A stretch of 64,000 nt of DNA, from the NCBI RefSeq assembly GCF_004923315.1, contig NZ_CP039649.1:186001-250000 (forward strand). The letters run 5' to 3'. The notes beneath the pieces were generated by a model that did not search any database, was not told where the DNA came from, and saw nothing but the letters and a program-made list of their open reading frames with translations. The translations under genes were made by a program, and so were the position numbers. Positions within the stretch are counted from its first letter, which is position 1, and each line of letters begins with the position of its first letter. Source of the stretch: Azospirillum sp. TSA2s (GTDB lineage: Bacteria > Pseudomonadota > Alphaproteobacteria > Azospirillales > Azospirillaceae). Shown piece after piece: positions 17,458 to 26,157 of the stretch.

Positions 17458-18443
17458 GCGTCGTCTCCCGTCAGTTCGCCGAGGACGGCGACGATCGTCC
17501 GTTTCGCCAGCTCGATCTTGAAGGCGTTGTCGCGAAGACCGGTCGCGGCGGCCAGTTCCGCCTCCGCCGCGGCACGGAAGCTCTCCGGGTTGGCCGGCCG
17601 GCCCTTCAGCGCCGCTTCGGCCGCCGAGGCCCGCCACGGCTTGTGGGCGACGCCGCCGAGCGCCAGCCGCACGTCGCGCACCGTCCCGTCATTGTCGAGA
17701 TCGATCGCGGCAGCGACCGAAACCAGGGCAAAGGCATAGCTCGCGCGGTCGCGGACCTTGCGGTAGGTGGAGCGGCGGGCGAAGGGCAGGGGCGGGATTT
17801 CCACCGCGGTGATCAGCTCGCCCGGCTTCAGCTCCGTCTCGATGTCCGGCCGGTCGCCGGGCAGGCGGTGCAGGTCGATCAGTGGGATGCTGCGCGGCCC
17901 CGCCGGACCCTCCAGATGCACCGTGGCGTCGAGCGCGGCGAGCGCCACGCACATGTCGGACGGATGGGTGGCGACGCAGGCCGGCGACGCGCCGAGGATG
18001 GCGTGGTATCGGTTGAAGCCGTCGCGTGCATCGCAGCCGGACCCCGGCTGCCGTTTGTTGCAGGCCGCAGCATTGTCATAGAAGTAGCGGCAGCGCGTGC
18101 GTTGCAGGATGTTGCCGCCGACCGTCGCCATGTTGCGGATCTGGGCGCTGGCCCCGGCGAGGATCGCGCGGGCGAGGAGCGGATAATGCCTGCGCACATG
18201 GCCATCGGCGGCCAGCGCCGTGTTGGTCGCCGCCGATCCGATCAGCACGCCGCCATCGGAACGCGGCTCGATCCCGCGCGGCAGGCCGGTGACGTCGACC
18301 AGCATCTCCGGCCGTTCGACCGTTTCGCGCATCAGATCGACCAGATTGGTGCCGCCACCGAGATAACGCGCCGCGGCGTTGCCCTTGGCCAGTTCGATGG
18401 CGGCGGAGGCGTCGGACGCCCGTTCATAGGTGAAGGGGTTCAT
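17454..18443 (-). CDS. FAD and [4Fe-4S] subunit of a PaoB-type aldehyde dehydrogenase
   Basis: This 329-residue medium subunit has FAD-binding blocks YLGGGTNLVDLMRE (about residue 30) and ATVGGNILQRTRC (about 110). Next comes a Cys-rich insertion, CRYFYDNAAACNKRQPGSGC and SPACVATHPSDM, matching the extra [4Fe-4S] cluster of PaoB and 4-hydroxybenzoyl-CoA reductase. It passes electrons from the molybdenum site to the acceptor. It overlaps the small-subunit stop by 4 bp and the large-subunit start by 4 bp, so the three are translated as one operon. Confidence 0.87.
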   Translation of the reverse strand: MNPFTYERASDASAAIELAKGNAAARYLGGGTNLVDLMRETVERPEMLVDVTGLPRGIEPRSDGGVLIGSAATNTALAADGHVRRHYPLLARAILAGASAQIRNMATVGGNILQRTRCRYFYDNAAACNKRQPGSGCDARDGFNRYHAILGASPACVATHPSDMCVALAALDATVHLEGPAGPRSIPLIDLHRLPGDRPDIETELKPGELITAVEIPPLPFARRSTYRKVRDRASYAFALVSVAAAIDLDNDGTVRDVRLALGGVAHKPWRASAAEAALKGRPANPESFRAAAEAELAAATGLRDNAFKIELAKRTIVAVLGELTGDDA

Positions 18444-18970
18444 GCCCGTGCCCTCTCCTGCGATGCGGCCGGCGTCTTGACCAGCGTTTCGGAGATGGCC
18501 TCGATGATGCCGTTGTAGGCGCCGCAGCGGCAGAGATTGCCGCTCATGCGTTCGCGCAGCTCCCTCTCGTTGATGGCGACGCTGTCCGCCGACAGGTCGG
18601 CGGTAACGACGCTCGGGATGTTGCGCTCGATCTCGCGCGCCATGCCGATGGCGGAACAGAGCTGGCCGGGCGTGCAATAGCCGCACTGGAAGCCGTCATG
18701 CTCAACGAAGGCCTGCTGCAGCGGATGCAGGGCACCGTCGCTGCCCAGCCCTTCGACGGTGGTGATGTTGCGGCCCTGATATTGGACCGCCAGCGCCAGG
18801 CAGGAATTGATGCGTTCGCCGTCGACCAGCACGGTGCAGGCGCCGCAGGCGCCCTGATCGCAGCCCTTCTTGGTCCCGGTGAATCCCAGGCTGTTGCGGA
18901 GGAGGTCGAGCAGCGAGCTGCGGATATCCGCCTCGACCTCGACGCTTTGCCCATTGATGGTGAAGTTCAT
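18440..18970 (-). CDS. [2Fe-2S] subunit of a PaoA-type aldehyde dehydrogenase
   Basis: This 176-residue small subunit carries two [2Fe-2S] clusters. The plant-ferredoxin-type cluster is in TKKGCDQGACGACTVLVDG (residues 38-56) with a later Cys. The second is in FQCGYCTPGQ and GNLCRCGAY. E. coli PaoA has a long Tat signal that sends the whole complex to the periplasm; this protein begins directly with MNFTINGQSVEVEAD, so the complex is probably cytoplasmic. An alternative ATG at 18985 adds only MGNAL. It is the first gene of the operon; a perfect TTGACA lies upstream at 19054-19059, without a convincing -10. Confidence 0.87.
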   Translation of the reverse strand: MNFTINGQSVEVEADIRSSLLDLLRNSLGFTGTKKGCDQGACGACTVLVDGERINSCLALAVQYQGRNITTVEGLGSDGALHPLQQAFVEHDGFQCGYCTPGQLCSAIGMAREIERNIPSVVTADLSADSVAINERELRERMSGNLCRCGAYNGIIEAISETLVKTPAASQERARA

Positions 18971-19100
18971 CAGCGCATTCCCCATATCGGAACGGGTCCT
19001 GCCCGACGGCGGACCGCGGCCGACTCCCCGCCTCGCTGGCGGATTGAGCCGGCTTGTCAACCGTCAGCGGCGCGGGAAATCACGCTGGTCGGGGAAAAAA

Positions 19101-19255
19101 GCCCTCTCCCGCCCCGGGAGAGGGAGGGGACCCACGAAGTGGGGAGGGTGAGGGGTAGAGCAAGAATCCAGAACCGCATGGCTCCTTGGATCACCCCTCA
19201 CCCTTCCCACCGCTTCGCGGTGGGCCCCTTCCCTCTCCCGGGGCGGGAGAGGGAG
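19101..19255. repeat. REP-like double hairpin element, copy B
   Basis: GCCCTCTCCCGCCCCGGGAG with AGGG on the left is mirrored by CCCTCTCCCGGGGCGGGAGA on the right. An inner pair (CCCACGAAGTGGG and CCCACCGCTTCGCGGTGGG) forms small hairpins. It fills the gap between the gts ATPase stop and the aldehyde dehydrogenase promoter area, and its right edge touches the ATPase stop codon. Confidence 0.75.
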
Positions 19256-20365
19256 TCAAATCCGCTGTTCGGTCTTCGGATCGAACAGGTTGGCCCGCGC
19301 CATGTCGATCATGAAGTCGGCGGTTTCGCCCTCCGCCACCCGGTCGCTCGGCTTGATGCGGGCGACCACCTCGTGGCCGTTCAGCTCGACATAGGTGATG
19401 GTGTCGGCGCCGGTCGGTTCCAGCACGTTGACGCCGCAGGCGACCTTCACCAGCGCCGGGTTGCCGGCTGCGATCGCCGGGTCGTGGCAGGTGATGGCCT
19501 CCGGACGGATGCCCAGGATCACCTCCTGGCCCAGCCAATTGCCGGCCTGCTCCGGCGCCTGGAACAGCGGCAGGAAGCCGCTACGCTCGCGCCCGACGCT
19601 GACGCCCAGCCGGTCGCCCTCGGCCGACAGCGTGCCGCGCACGAAGTTCATGGTCGGGGAGCCGATGAAGCTCGCCACATACATGTTGGCCGGCCGCTCG
19701 TAGACCTCCTGCGGCGGGGCGAACTGCTGGACGACGCCCTCCTTCATGATGGCGATGCGGCTGGCCAGCGTCATCGCCTCGATCTGGTCGTGGGTGACAT
19801 AGACCACGGTGGTGCCGAGCCGCTGGTGCAGCTTCTTGATCTCGGTGCGCATGTCGACGCGCAGCTTGGCGTCCAGGTTGGACAGCGGCTCGTCGAACAG
19901 GAAAACCTTGGGGTCGCGGACCAGGGCGCGGCCCATGGCGACGCGCTGGCGCTGGCCGCCCGAAAGCTGCGCCGGCTTGCGGTCCAGCAGATGCTCGATC
20001 TGCAGCAGCCGGGCGACGCGGCGGATGGCGCCGTCGCGCTCGGTCTTCGACTGGCCGCGCATCTCCAGCGAGAAGCCGATGTTCCGCGCCACCGTCATGT
20101 TGGGATAAAGCGCGTAGGACTGGAACACCATGGCGATGTCGCGGTCCTTGGGATGGACCTCGTTGACGACGCGCTGGTCGATGCGGATCTCGCCGGCACT
20201 GATCGTCTCCAGACCGGCGATCATGTTGAGCAGGGTGGATTTCCCGCAGCCGGAGGGCCCGAGCAGGACGAGGAATTCGCCGTCCGTCAGGTCCAGGTCG
20301 ATGCCCTTCAGGACCTCGACGCTGCCATACTGCTTGCGGACGTTGTTGATGCTGAGAGTCGCCAT
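19256..20365 (-). CDS. sugar ABC transporter ATPase (GtsD/MalK/UgpC type)
   Basis: This 369-residue ATPase has Walker A GPSGCGKST (about residue 36), the Q loop in VFQSYALYP, the signature LSGGQRQRVAMGRAL (about 135), Walker B VFLFDEPLSNLD and the switch His in YVTHDQIEA. A C-terminal OB-type (TOBE) region at about 235-369 carries the MalK-like regulatory fold (ILGIRPEAI). It powers the two permeases encoded just upstream. It lies 7 bp after the gtsC stop, making it the last gene of gtsBCD. Confidence 0.93.
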   Translation of the reverse strand: MATLSINNVRKQYGSVEVLKGIDLDLTDGEFLVLLGPSGCGKSTLLNMIAGLETISAGEIRIDQRVVNEVHPKDRDIAMVFQSYALYPNMTVARNIGFSLEMRGQSKTERDGAIRRVARLLQIEHLLDRKPAQLSGGQRQRVAMGRALVRDPKVFLFDEPLSNLDAKLRVDMRTEIKKLHQRLGTTVVYVTHDQIEAMTLASRIAIMKEGVVQQFAPPQEVYERPANMYVASFIGSPTMNFVRGTLSAEGDRLGVSVGRERSGFLPLFQAPEQAGNWLGQEVILGIRPEAITCHDPAIAAGNPALVKVACGVNVLEPTGADTITYVELNGHEVVARIKPSDRVAEGETADFMIDMARANLFDPKTEQRI

Positions 20366-20372
20366 CGGAAGA

Positions 20373-21263
20373 TCACCCCTTGACGGAGCCGGCGGTCAGA
20401 CCGCGGATGAAGTATTTCCCGGCAAGCACATAGACGACGAGGGTGGGCAGGCCGGCGATCATCGCCGCCGCCATGTCGACGTTGTACTGCTTCACGCCGG
20501 TGGTGGTGTTGACAAGGTTGTTCAGCGCGACCGTCACCGGCTGCGCGCCGCCCGCCGCGAAGGACGCCCCGTACAGGAAGTCGTTCCAGATCTGGGTGAA
20601 CTGCCAGATGATCGTCACCACCAGGATCGGCAGCGACAGCGGCAGCATGATCTTGGTGAAGATCTGGAAGAAGCCGGCGCCGTCGATGGTCGCGGCCTTC
20701 ACCAGATCGTCGGGGATGCTGACGTAGTAATTGCGGAAGAACAGCGTGGTGAAGGCTAGCCCGTACACCACATGCACCAGGATCAGCCCGCCGGCGCTGC
20801 CGGCCAGCCCGAGGAAGCCCAGCGTCTGCGCCATCGGCAGCAGGATCACCTGCGACGGCAGGAAGCTGCCGAACAGGATCATGCCGAACACGATGTTGGC
20901 GCCGCGGAACCGCCACTTGGTCAGGGCATAGCCGTTCAGCGCCCCGAAGATGGTGGAGATGACCACCGCCGGCACGACGATGACGATGGAGTTGAGGAAA
21001 TAGGGCGCCATGCCGCGGCAATCGGCGCCGATGCAGGCGCGGTTCCAGGCATAGCTCCAGGCATCCAGGCTGAAGTCGCGCGGCAGCGACAGCAGCGATC
21101 CGGTGCGGATCTCCTCCGGGCTCTTGAACGAGGTGGTGATCATCAGCAGCAGCGGCAGCAGGTAATAGGCCGCGAACAGCAGGAGGATCAGGTACAGGCC
21201 CCAGCGGGCGATCCGCGCGCCGGTGCCCTGCGCCGGCGGCAGGGCGGAGGTCAGGCTAGACAC
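20373..21263 (-). CDS. sugar ABC transporter permease, MalG/GtsC type
   Basis: This 296-residue inner-membrane permease has six predicted membrane segments and an EAA loop near residue 190 (IPDDLVKAATIDGAGFFQIF). It starts at GTG 21263 inside the end of the partner permease gene: GTGTCTAG holds both the start and the partner's stop, so translation is coupled. The length and the ending (YFIRGLTAGSVKG) fit the MalG class. Confidence 0.9.
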   Translation of the reverse strand: MSSLTSALPPAQGTGARIARWGLYLILLLFAAYYLLPLLLMITTSFKSPEEIRTGSLLSLPRDFSLDAWSYAWNRACIGADCRGMAPYFLNSIVIVVPAVVISTIFGALNGYALTKWRFRGANIVFGMILFGSFLPSQVILLPMAQTLGFLGLAGSAGGLILVHVVYGLAFTTLFFRNYYVSIPDDLVKAATIDGAGFFQIFTKIMLPLSLPILVVTIIWQFTQIWNDFLYGASFAAGGAQPVTVALNNLVNTTTGVKQYNVDMAAAMIAGLPTLVVYVLAGKYFIRGLTAGSVKG

Positions 21264-22221
21264 GCTTGCCTCCCTTCAGTTCGGAATAGAGGTAGGGCAC
21301 GATGATCGCCACCACGGTCGCCAGCATCATGAGCGCGCTGGCCGAGCCGATGGCGATCTGGTTGCGGCGGAAGGTCATCTCGTACATGAAGGTCGCCGGC
21401 AGGTCGGAGGCATAGCCGGGACCGCCGCCGGTCAGCGCCACCACGAGGTCGTAGCTCTTGACCGCGAGGTGGGCGAGGATGACGAAGGCGCTCATGAACA
21501 CCGGCCGGACCGACGGCAGGACGATGCCCCAATAGATGCGCGGCAGGCTCGCGCCGTCGAGATAGGCCGCCTTGATGATCTCCTGATCGACGCCGCGGAG
21601 TGCTGCCAGGAACAGCGCCATCACGAAGCCGGAGCTTTGCCAGACCGCGGCGATCACCAGCGTGTAGACGGCGGTGTCCTGCTGGACGATCCAGTCGAAG
21701 GTGAAGGCGGGGAATCCCAGGTCGCGCACGAATTGCTGGATGCCGATACCGGGATTGAGAATCCATTTCCAGGCGGTGCCGGTGACGATGAAGCTGAGCG
21801 CCATCGGGTAGAGATAGATGGTGCGCAACGCCCCTTCGCCGCGGATGCGCTGGTCGAGCAGCACCGCCAGCAGGATGCCGACGATCAGGCTGATGCCGAT
21901 GAACAGCCCGCCGAAGATCAGCAGATTCTCGATGGCGACGTACCAGCGCTCGATCCGCCAAAGCTTGGAGAAGGCGTCGGCGCCGACCAGATCGTAGGAC
22001 GGCAGCATCTTGGAATTGGTGAAGCTGATATAGACCGTCCAGGCGATGAAGCCGTAGACGAACAGCAGGATCGCCGCGAAGGACGGGGCAACCACCAGCT
22101 TCGACAGATGCCGCTGCGTCACCGCGCGCAGCCCGGTCGCCCGCGGCGGAGCGGCGCTGCTGACGACGGTCCCGGCATCTTCTCCGGGGGCCGGCCGATA
22201 GGATGGGGTCTGCATGGTCAT
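21256..22221 (-). CDS. sugar ABC transporter permease, MalF/GtsB type
   Basis: This 321-residue permease has a cytoplasmic N-terminal tail of about 40 residues (MTMQTPSYRPAPGEDAG), a first membrane segment near SFAAILLFVYGFIAWTVYIS and the EAA loop VDQEIIKAAYLDGASLPRIY near residue 225. It pairs with the GtsC-type protein. It is the first gene of gtsBCD and is divergent from pgl across a gap carrying the shared operator motif. The ATG at 22221 is used; an ATG two codons later is equally possible, and no strong ribosome-binding site is visible. Confidence 0.9.
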   Translation of the reverse strand: MTMQTPSYRPAPGEDAGTVVSSAAPPRATGLRAVTQRHLSKLVVAPSFAAILLFVYGFIAWTVYISFTNSKMLPSYDLVGADAFSKLWRIERWYVAIENLLIFGGLFIGISLIVGILLAVLLDQRIRGEGALRTIYLYPMALSFIVTGTAWKWILNPGIGIQQFVRDLGFPAFTFDWIVQQDTAVYTLVIAAVWQSSGFVMALFLAALRGVDQEIIKAAYLDGASLPRIYWGIVLPSVRPVFMSAFVILAHLAVKSYDLVVALTGGGPGYASDLPATFMYEMTFRRNQIAIGSASALMMLATVVAIIVPYLYSELKGGKRV

Positions 22222-22391
22222 GGTGAGATGCTCGGCAGCATTTGTGCCGGCGCTGCACACGGATGCAGGTCGCGCATGTCGGTTCCCTCCCGTGACGGGT
22301 TGCTGTTGGACCGCCCCGGTGAGGTCTCGCCCGGCGGTCGTTCGCTTGGCGGTCACTGTACGCCGCCGATGATGCGCGGGGCGGACAATTT

Positions 22392-22438
22392 GGTAACGCG
22401 GCGCTTTCCCGGAGCCCACGTTGTTACGTGGCTGTTAC
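22392..22438. promoter_or_regulatory. shared operator motif, copy 2 (gtsB / pgl gap)
   Basis: GGTAAC (22392-22397), 24 bases, TGTTAC (22422-22427), 5 bases, TGTTAC (22433-22438) and then A. Spacing and order are identical to the site at 11684-11730. Toward pgl a -10-like TATGGT (22472-22477) is followed by GCGCCAAC, which is also present at the first site. The layout suggests one OmpR-type regulator controls both divergent promoters. Confidence 0.65.
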
Positions 22439-22515
22439 ACAGATGCGCGCGCACATGCGTGGCGGGCGGATTATGGTCTGCGCCAACGAACAAGACTTAT
22501 CGGGGAGCTTCCATC

Positions 22516-23205
22516 ATGACCGCGCGCCTTCGTGTGTTCCGCGATGCCCAGGACCTTGCCGAGACGCTGGCCGACGAGACGGCGGCCCTGCTGACCGCCG
22601 CCATCGCGGCGCGCGGGCGGGCCACCATGGCGCTTCCGGGCGGGCGGACGCCGACGCCGTTCCTGACGGCGCTCGGCCGGCGCGATGTGGATTGGAGCCG
22701 GGTGACGGCGACGCTGGTGGACGACCGCTGGCTGCCGCCAGACAGCCCGGACAGCAACGCCGCCACCCTGCACGCGACGCTGCTGGTCGCCGCGCCCGCC
22801 ATCCGCTTCATCCCGCTCTACACCGGCGCCGAGACGCCGGAGGAGGGGGAGGCCGCCTGCGCCGAGGCTTTGCGCGTCCTCGACGGACCGTTCGACCTGA
22901 TGGTGACCGGCATGGGGGAGGACGGGCATGTCGCCTCGCTGTTCCCCGATGCGCCGGCCCTCGCCTCTGCGTGGGAAGGAACCGCACCCTGCCGGGCGAT
23001 GCGCTCCCCCACCGCGCCGCATCCGCGCATGACGCTGACCCTGCCGCGCCTGCTCGACAGCCGGCGCATCGTCGTGCTGATCACCGGCGGCGCCAAGCGC
23101 GCGGTGCTGGAACAGGCCCGCGCGGCAGGGCCGGAAGACGCGATGCCGGTGCGCGCCCTGTTGCGCCGGGGCGGGGTCGACACCATGGTCTGCTGGGCGC
23201 CGTGA
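22516..23205 (+). CDS. pgl: 6-phosphogluconolactonase
   Basis: This 229-residue DevB-type lactonase hydrolyses 6-phosphogluconolactone to 6-phosphogluconate, feeding the Entner-Doudoroff and pentose phosphate routes. Diagnostic blocks are ALPGGRTPTPFL (about residue 40), VDDRWLP (about 73) and DLMVTGMGEDGHVASLFPD (about 131-149), which carries the catalytic residues. It is divergent from the sugar permeases, so uptake and early catabolism appear to share one control region. The start at 22516 follows CGGGGAGC. Confidence 0.93.
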   Translation: MTARLRVFRDAQDLAETLADETAALLTAAIAARGRATMALPGGRTPTPFLTALGRRDVDWSRVTATLVDDRWLPPDSPDSNAATLHATLLVAAPAIRFIPLYTGAETPEEGEAACAEALRVLDGPFDLMVTGMGEDGHVASLFPDAPALASAWEGTAPCRAMRSPTAPHPRMTLTLPRLLDSRRIVVLITGGAKRAVLEQARAAGPEDAMPVRALLRRGGVDTMVCWAP

Positions 23206-23207
23206 TG

Positions 23208-23238
23208 AACGCCCTCTCCCGGGGCGGGAGAGGGCGTT
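23208..23238. repeat. perfect 13-bp hairpin between pgl and the oxidoreductase gene
   Basis: AACGCCCTCTCCC, loop GGGGC, GGGAGAGGGCGTT. The core matches one half of the REP-like elements. It starts 3 bp after the pgl stop and may end or stabilise that transcript. No T-run follows on the plus strand. Confidence 0.65.
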
Positions 23239-23274
23239 GACGCGCTGGCAATGTGAATAGGAGTTTGTGCGACG

Positions 23275-24291
23275 ATGAAGAGCCTGTCGGTCGGCCTGCT
23301 GGGTTTCGGCCTTGCCGGGTCGGTGTTCCACGCGCCGCTGATCCAATGTGAGCCGCGCCTGCGCCTGACGGCAATCGCCAGTTCGCGCACCGACGACATC
23401 CGCCGTGCAGCACCGGAGGCGGTTTCGGCCACGGCGGACGCGGTGATCGCCGACCCAAGCATCGACCTCGTGGTGATCGCCACCCCCAACACCAGCCACG
23501 CCCCCCTGGCCCGCGAGGCTCTGCTGGCCGGCAAGCATGTGGTGATCGACAAGCCGATGGCGACCACCGCCGCCGAAGCCGACGAGCTGATCGACCTCGC
23601 CAAACGGCAGGGCCGGCTGCTGACCGTCTTCCACAACCGGCGCTGGGACAACGACTTCCTGACCCTGCGCGCCTGCCTGGACCGTGGCGACATCGGCCGC
23701 CCCTATCATTACGAGGCGCATTTCGACCGCTTCCGCCCGCAGATCAAGCAGGGCTGGCGCGAGCAGACGCTGGCCGGGTCGGGCGTGCTGTTCGACCTCG
23801 GCGCCCATCTGATCGATCAGGCGCTGACCCTGTTCGGCATGCCCGACCGCATCCTCGCCGATGTCGGCACCCAGCGGCCGGACGCGCAGGTCGACGACTG
23901 GTTCCACATCGTGCTCGGCTATGGGCGCATGCGGGCGATCCTGCATTGCGGCACGGTGGTCTGCCGGCCGGGTCCGCGCTTCCAGCTGCATGGCGACCGC
24001 GGCAGCTTCCTCAAGCACGGCATGGACGGGCAGGAGGCGGCCCTGCGTGCCGGCCGCCTGCCGACCGAAGCCGGCTGGGGCGGGGACGATCCGGAGAACT
24101 TCGCGCTCCTGGTCCAGGCCGACGGCACGGAGCGGCGGGTCGAGACCATTCCCGGCGACTATCCCGCCTTCTACCGAGGTGTTGCGGCGTCCATCCTCGA
24201 CGGCGCCCCGCCGCCGGTGACGGCCGAGCAGGCCCGCGACGTGCTGACGGTGCTGGAGGCGGTGCGCAAGGCGGCGGGGCTGCCGGCCTGA
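23275..24291 (+). CDS. Gfo/Idh/MocA-family oxidoreductase
   Basis: This 338-residue NAD(P)-dependent dehydrogenase has the Rossmann start VGLLGFGLAGSVFHAPLIQ, VVIATPNTSHAPLAREAL, and the active-site DKPMATTAAEADELI near residue 93 (normally EKP). FHNRRWDNDF and GVLFDLGAHLIDQAL follow, with the conserved Asp/His of the YdgJ/YvaA branch. Its likely substrate is a sugar, inositol or sugar acid. It follows pgl in the same direction, so it may take part in catabolism of the imported sugar. The Asp in place of Glu in DKP is a common variant. Confidence 0.82.
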   Translation: MKSLSVGLLGFGLAGSVFHAPLIQCEPRLRLTAIASSRTDDIRRAAPEAVSATADAVIADPSIDLVVIATPNTSHAPLAREALLAGKHVVIDKPMATTAAEADELIDLAKRQGRLLTVFHNRRWDNDFLTLRACLDRGDIGRPYHYEAHFDRFRPQIKQGWREQTLAGSGVLFDLGAHLIDQALTLFGMPDRILADVGTQRPDAQVDDWFHIVLGYGRMRAILHCGTVVCRPGPRFQLHGDRGSFLKHGMDGQEAALRAGRLPTEAGWGGDDPENFALLVQADGTERRVETIPGDYPAFYRGVAASILDGAPPPVTAEQARDVLTVLEAVRKAAGLPA

Positions 24292-24300
24292 CCGGGCCTA

Positions 24301-25968
24301 CTATCCCCGCCAGGGCACCACGCCCGCCGGCAACCGGCGGCCCAGCACTCCGGCGGCGAGCATCGCCGCCAGCACCACCAGGATGGCGATGACGCCCAGC
24401 GCCGCGCCCAGAGTCGGGCTGCCGCCTTCCTCCAGCGCATAGACGACGACGCCGATCGTCTCCCGCCCCTGCGACCACAGCAGGATGGAGACGGTCAGCT
24501 CGTTGAATGCGGTCAGGAAGACCAGCAGCCCGCCGGCGGCAGCCGCCGGGGCGACCAGCGGCGCCACCACTGTCACCAACCGCCGCAACGGCCCGGCGCC
24601 CAGCGCGCGGGCGGCCTCCTCCACCGTCGGGTCGAGCGCGGCGCAAGCCGCCTGCACCGGCCGCAGCGCCAGCGGCAGGAAGCGGACCAGATAGGCGGCC
24701 AGGATGATCCACAGCGTCCCGTACAGGCTGACCCCCAGCCCCGGCAGCGGCTTCAGGAACAGCAGGATACAGCCGATGCCCAGCACCACCCCCGGCACCG
24801 CATGCGGCAGTTCCACCAGCACGCCGACCGCCCGCGCGATGCGTCCGGTCCTGCCACCCAGCGCCATGGCATGGGCCAGCGGCACCGCCAGCAGGGCGAG
24901 CAGCAGCGCCGCCGAACCCGACAGCAGCATTGAATTGACGAAGGCCCGCCCGACCTGATCGAGCGCCAGCACCTCGCGGTAATGGGCCAGCGTCAGCGTG
25001 CTTGGACTTACCGGCAGGCCATAGACACTGACGAGGCTTGTCGCCAGCAGCGCCGTCAGCGGCGCCGCGACCATCAGCGCCAGCACGCCCCAGGAAAGCG
25101 CCTCGACAGTCATGCGGGCCGATCCAAGCGGCACCGGTGCCAGCGGCCGGGCACCGCCGGGCAGACGGCTGGCGATGCGGGCCTGCAGGATGGTCTGGAT
25201 GGCGATGCCCAGGCAGGCGACGATGCCGATCAGCGCCGCCAGCACCGCCACCTCCGGCAGGGCAGACGGCCCGAAGCCGGCCAGCCGCCGGTAGATCAGC
25301 GTCGGCAGCATCGGAATGCCCGCCGGCACGCCCAGCAGCGCCGGCACCCCGAAATTCCCCAGCGCGGCGACGAAGGCCATCGCCAAACCCGCGACCAGCC
25401 CCGGCAGGCAGAGCGGCAGCACCACGCTTCGCACCGCCCGCCACGGCCCGGCCCCCGACGCCCGCGCCGCCTCCTGCACATCGCCGGGAATGGCGCGCAA
25501 CGCCGCGCGCAGGGCGAGGAAGACCAGAGGCGCATGCTCGATCCCCATCACCAGGATCATGCCGGCCGCCGACTGCACCGGGTTCGCCGTGCCGACCGGC
25601 GGGGCAAGGCCGAGCGGCTTCAGGATCGGACTGCCCGACCCGGCCAGATGCGTCCAGGCCATCGCCACGATCTGCGGCGGAATCATCAGCGGCAGGATCA
25701 GGGCGAAGGTCATGGCGGTGCGGGCGCGCAGGTTCGTCAGCCCGACCAGCAGGGCGAACGGCCCGCCGATCAGCGTGGCGGTCAGCGTGGCGCCGGCCGC
25801 GATGGCGATGCTGTTCGTGGTGGCCCGCCATGTCGCGGGGGAGTCGAGCACGCGCGCGAGCACCGCCGCGTCGCCGGCCTCACATAGGAGGCGCAGGACC
25901 GGGAGCAGGACGAGCAGGCCGATGAGCAGGGGCCAGCCGGGGAGGGTGGGGAACGCGCCTTTCCCCAC
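24301..25968 (-). CDS. double-length ABC permease (FbpB/PhnU-PhnV type)
   Basis: This protein of about 555 residues is two permease modules in one chain, with about twelve membrane segments. Two EAA loops are visible: GDVQEAARASGAGPWRAV in the first half and PTVEEAARALGAGPLRRL in the second. Such fused permeases serve ferric-iron or 2-aminoethylphosphonate-type importers. Its probable binding protein is encoded just upstream at 26158, with a REP element between the two. No ATPase lies beside it; the one at 28227 may serve both systems. The start is uncertain: the frame runs back into the repeat, and GTG 25968 just before KGAFPTLPGWPLL is the first plausible codon outside it. Confidence 0.75.
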   Translation of the reverse strand: MGKGAFPTLPGWPLLIGLLVLLPVLRLLCEAGDAAVLARVLDSPATWRATTNSIAIAAGATLTATLIGGPFALLVGLTNLRARTAMTFALILPLMIPPQIVAMAWTHLAGSGSPILKPLGLAPPVGTANPVQSAAGMILVMGIEHAPLVFLALRAALRAIPGDVQEAARASGAGPWRAVRSVVLPLCLPGLVAGLAMAFVAALGNFGVPALLGVPAGIPMLPTLIYRRLAGFGPSALPEVAVLAALIGIVACLGIAIQTILQARIASRLPGGARPLAPVPLGSARMTVEALSWGVLALMVAAPLTALLATSLVSVYGLPVSPSTLTLAHYREVLALDQVGRAFVNSMLLSGSAALLLALLAVPLAHAMALGGRTGRIARAVGVLVELPHAVPGVVLGIGCILLFLKPLPGLGVSLYGTLWIILAAYLVRFLPLALRPVQAACAALDPTVEEAARALGAGPLRRLVTVVAPLVAPAAAAGGLLVFLTAFNELTVSILLWSQGRETIGVVVYALEEGGSPTLGAALGVIAILVVLAAMLAAGVLGRRLPAGVVPWRG

Positions 25969-25986
25969 CGTTCGACTACCCGAAGC

Positions 25987-26134
25987 GATCCCCCTCTCCC
26001 CCCCGGGGAGAGGGCCGGGGGGAGGGGGATGCATGGCGTGGATTTTCCCAGGAGGGTCCAGGTGCGCGATTCTTGAAAGTCCTCGCAACGCGTCCCCCTC
26101 ACCCTAACCCTCTCCCCGGGGGGGAGAGGGGATC
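25987..26134. repeat. REP-like double hairpin element, copy C, inside an operon
   Basis: GATCCCCCTCTCCCCCC with CGGGGAGAGGG on the left is mirrored by CCCTCTCCCCGGGGGGGAGA with GGGGATC on the right. The inner spacer shares GAGGGGGATGCATG and CCCCCTCACCCTAACCCTC with copy A. It lies between the binding-protein gene and the permease gene of one importer. Confidence 0.8.
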
Positions 26135-26157
26135 CGTCTCGGTCCGCACCAACCCAC

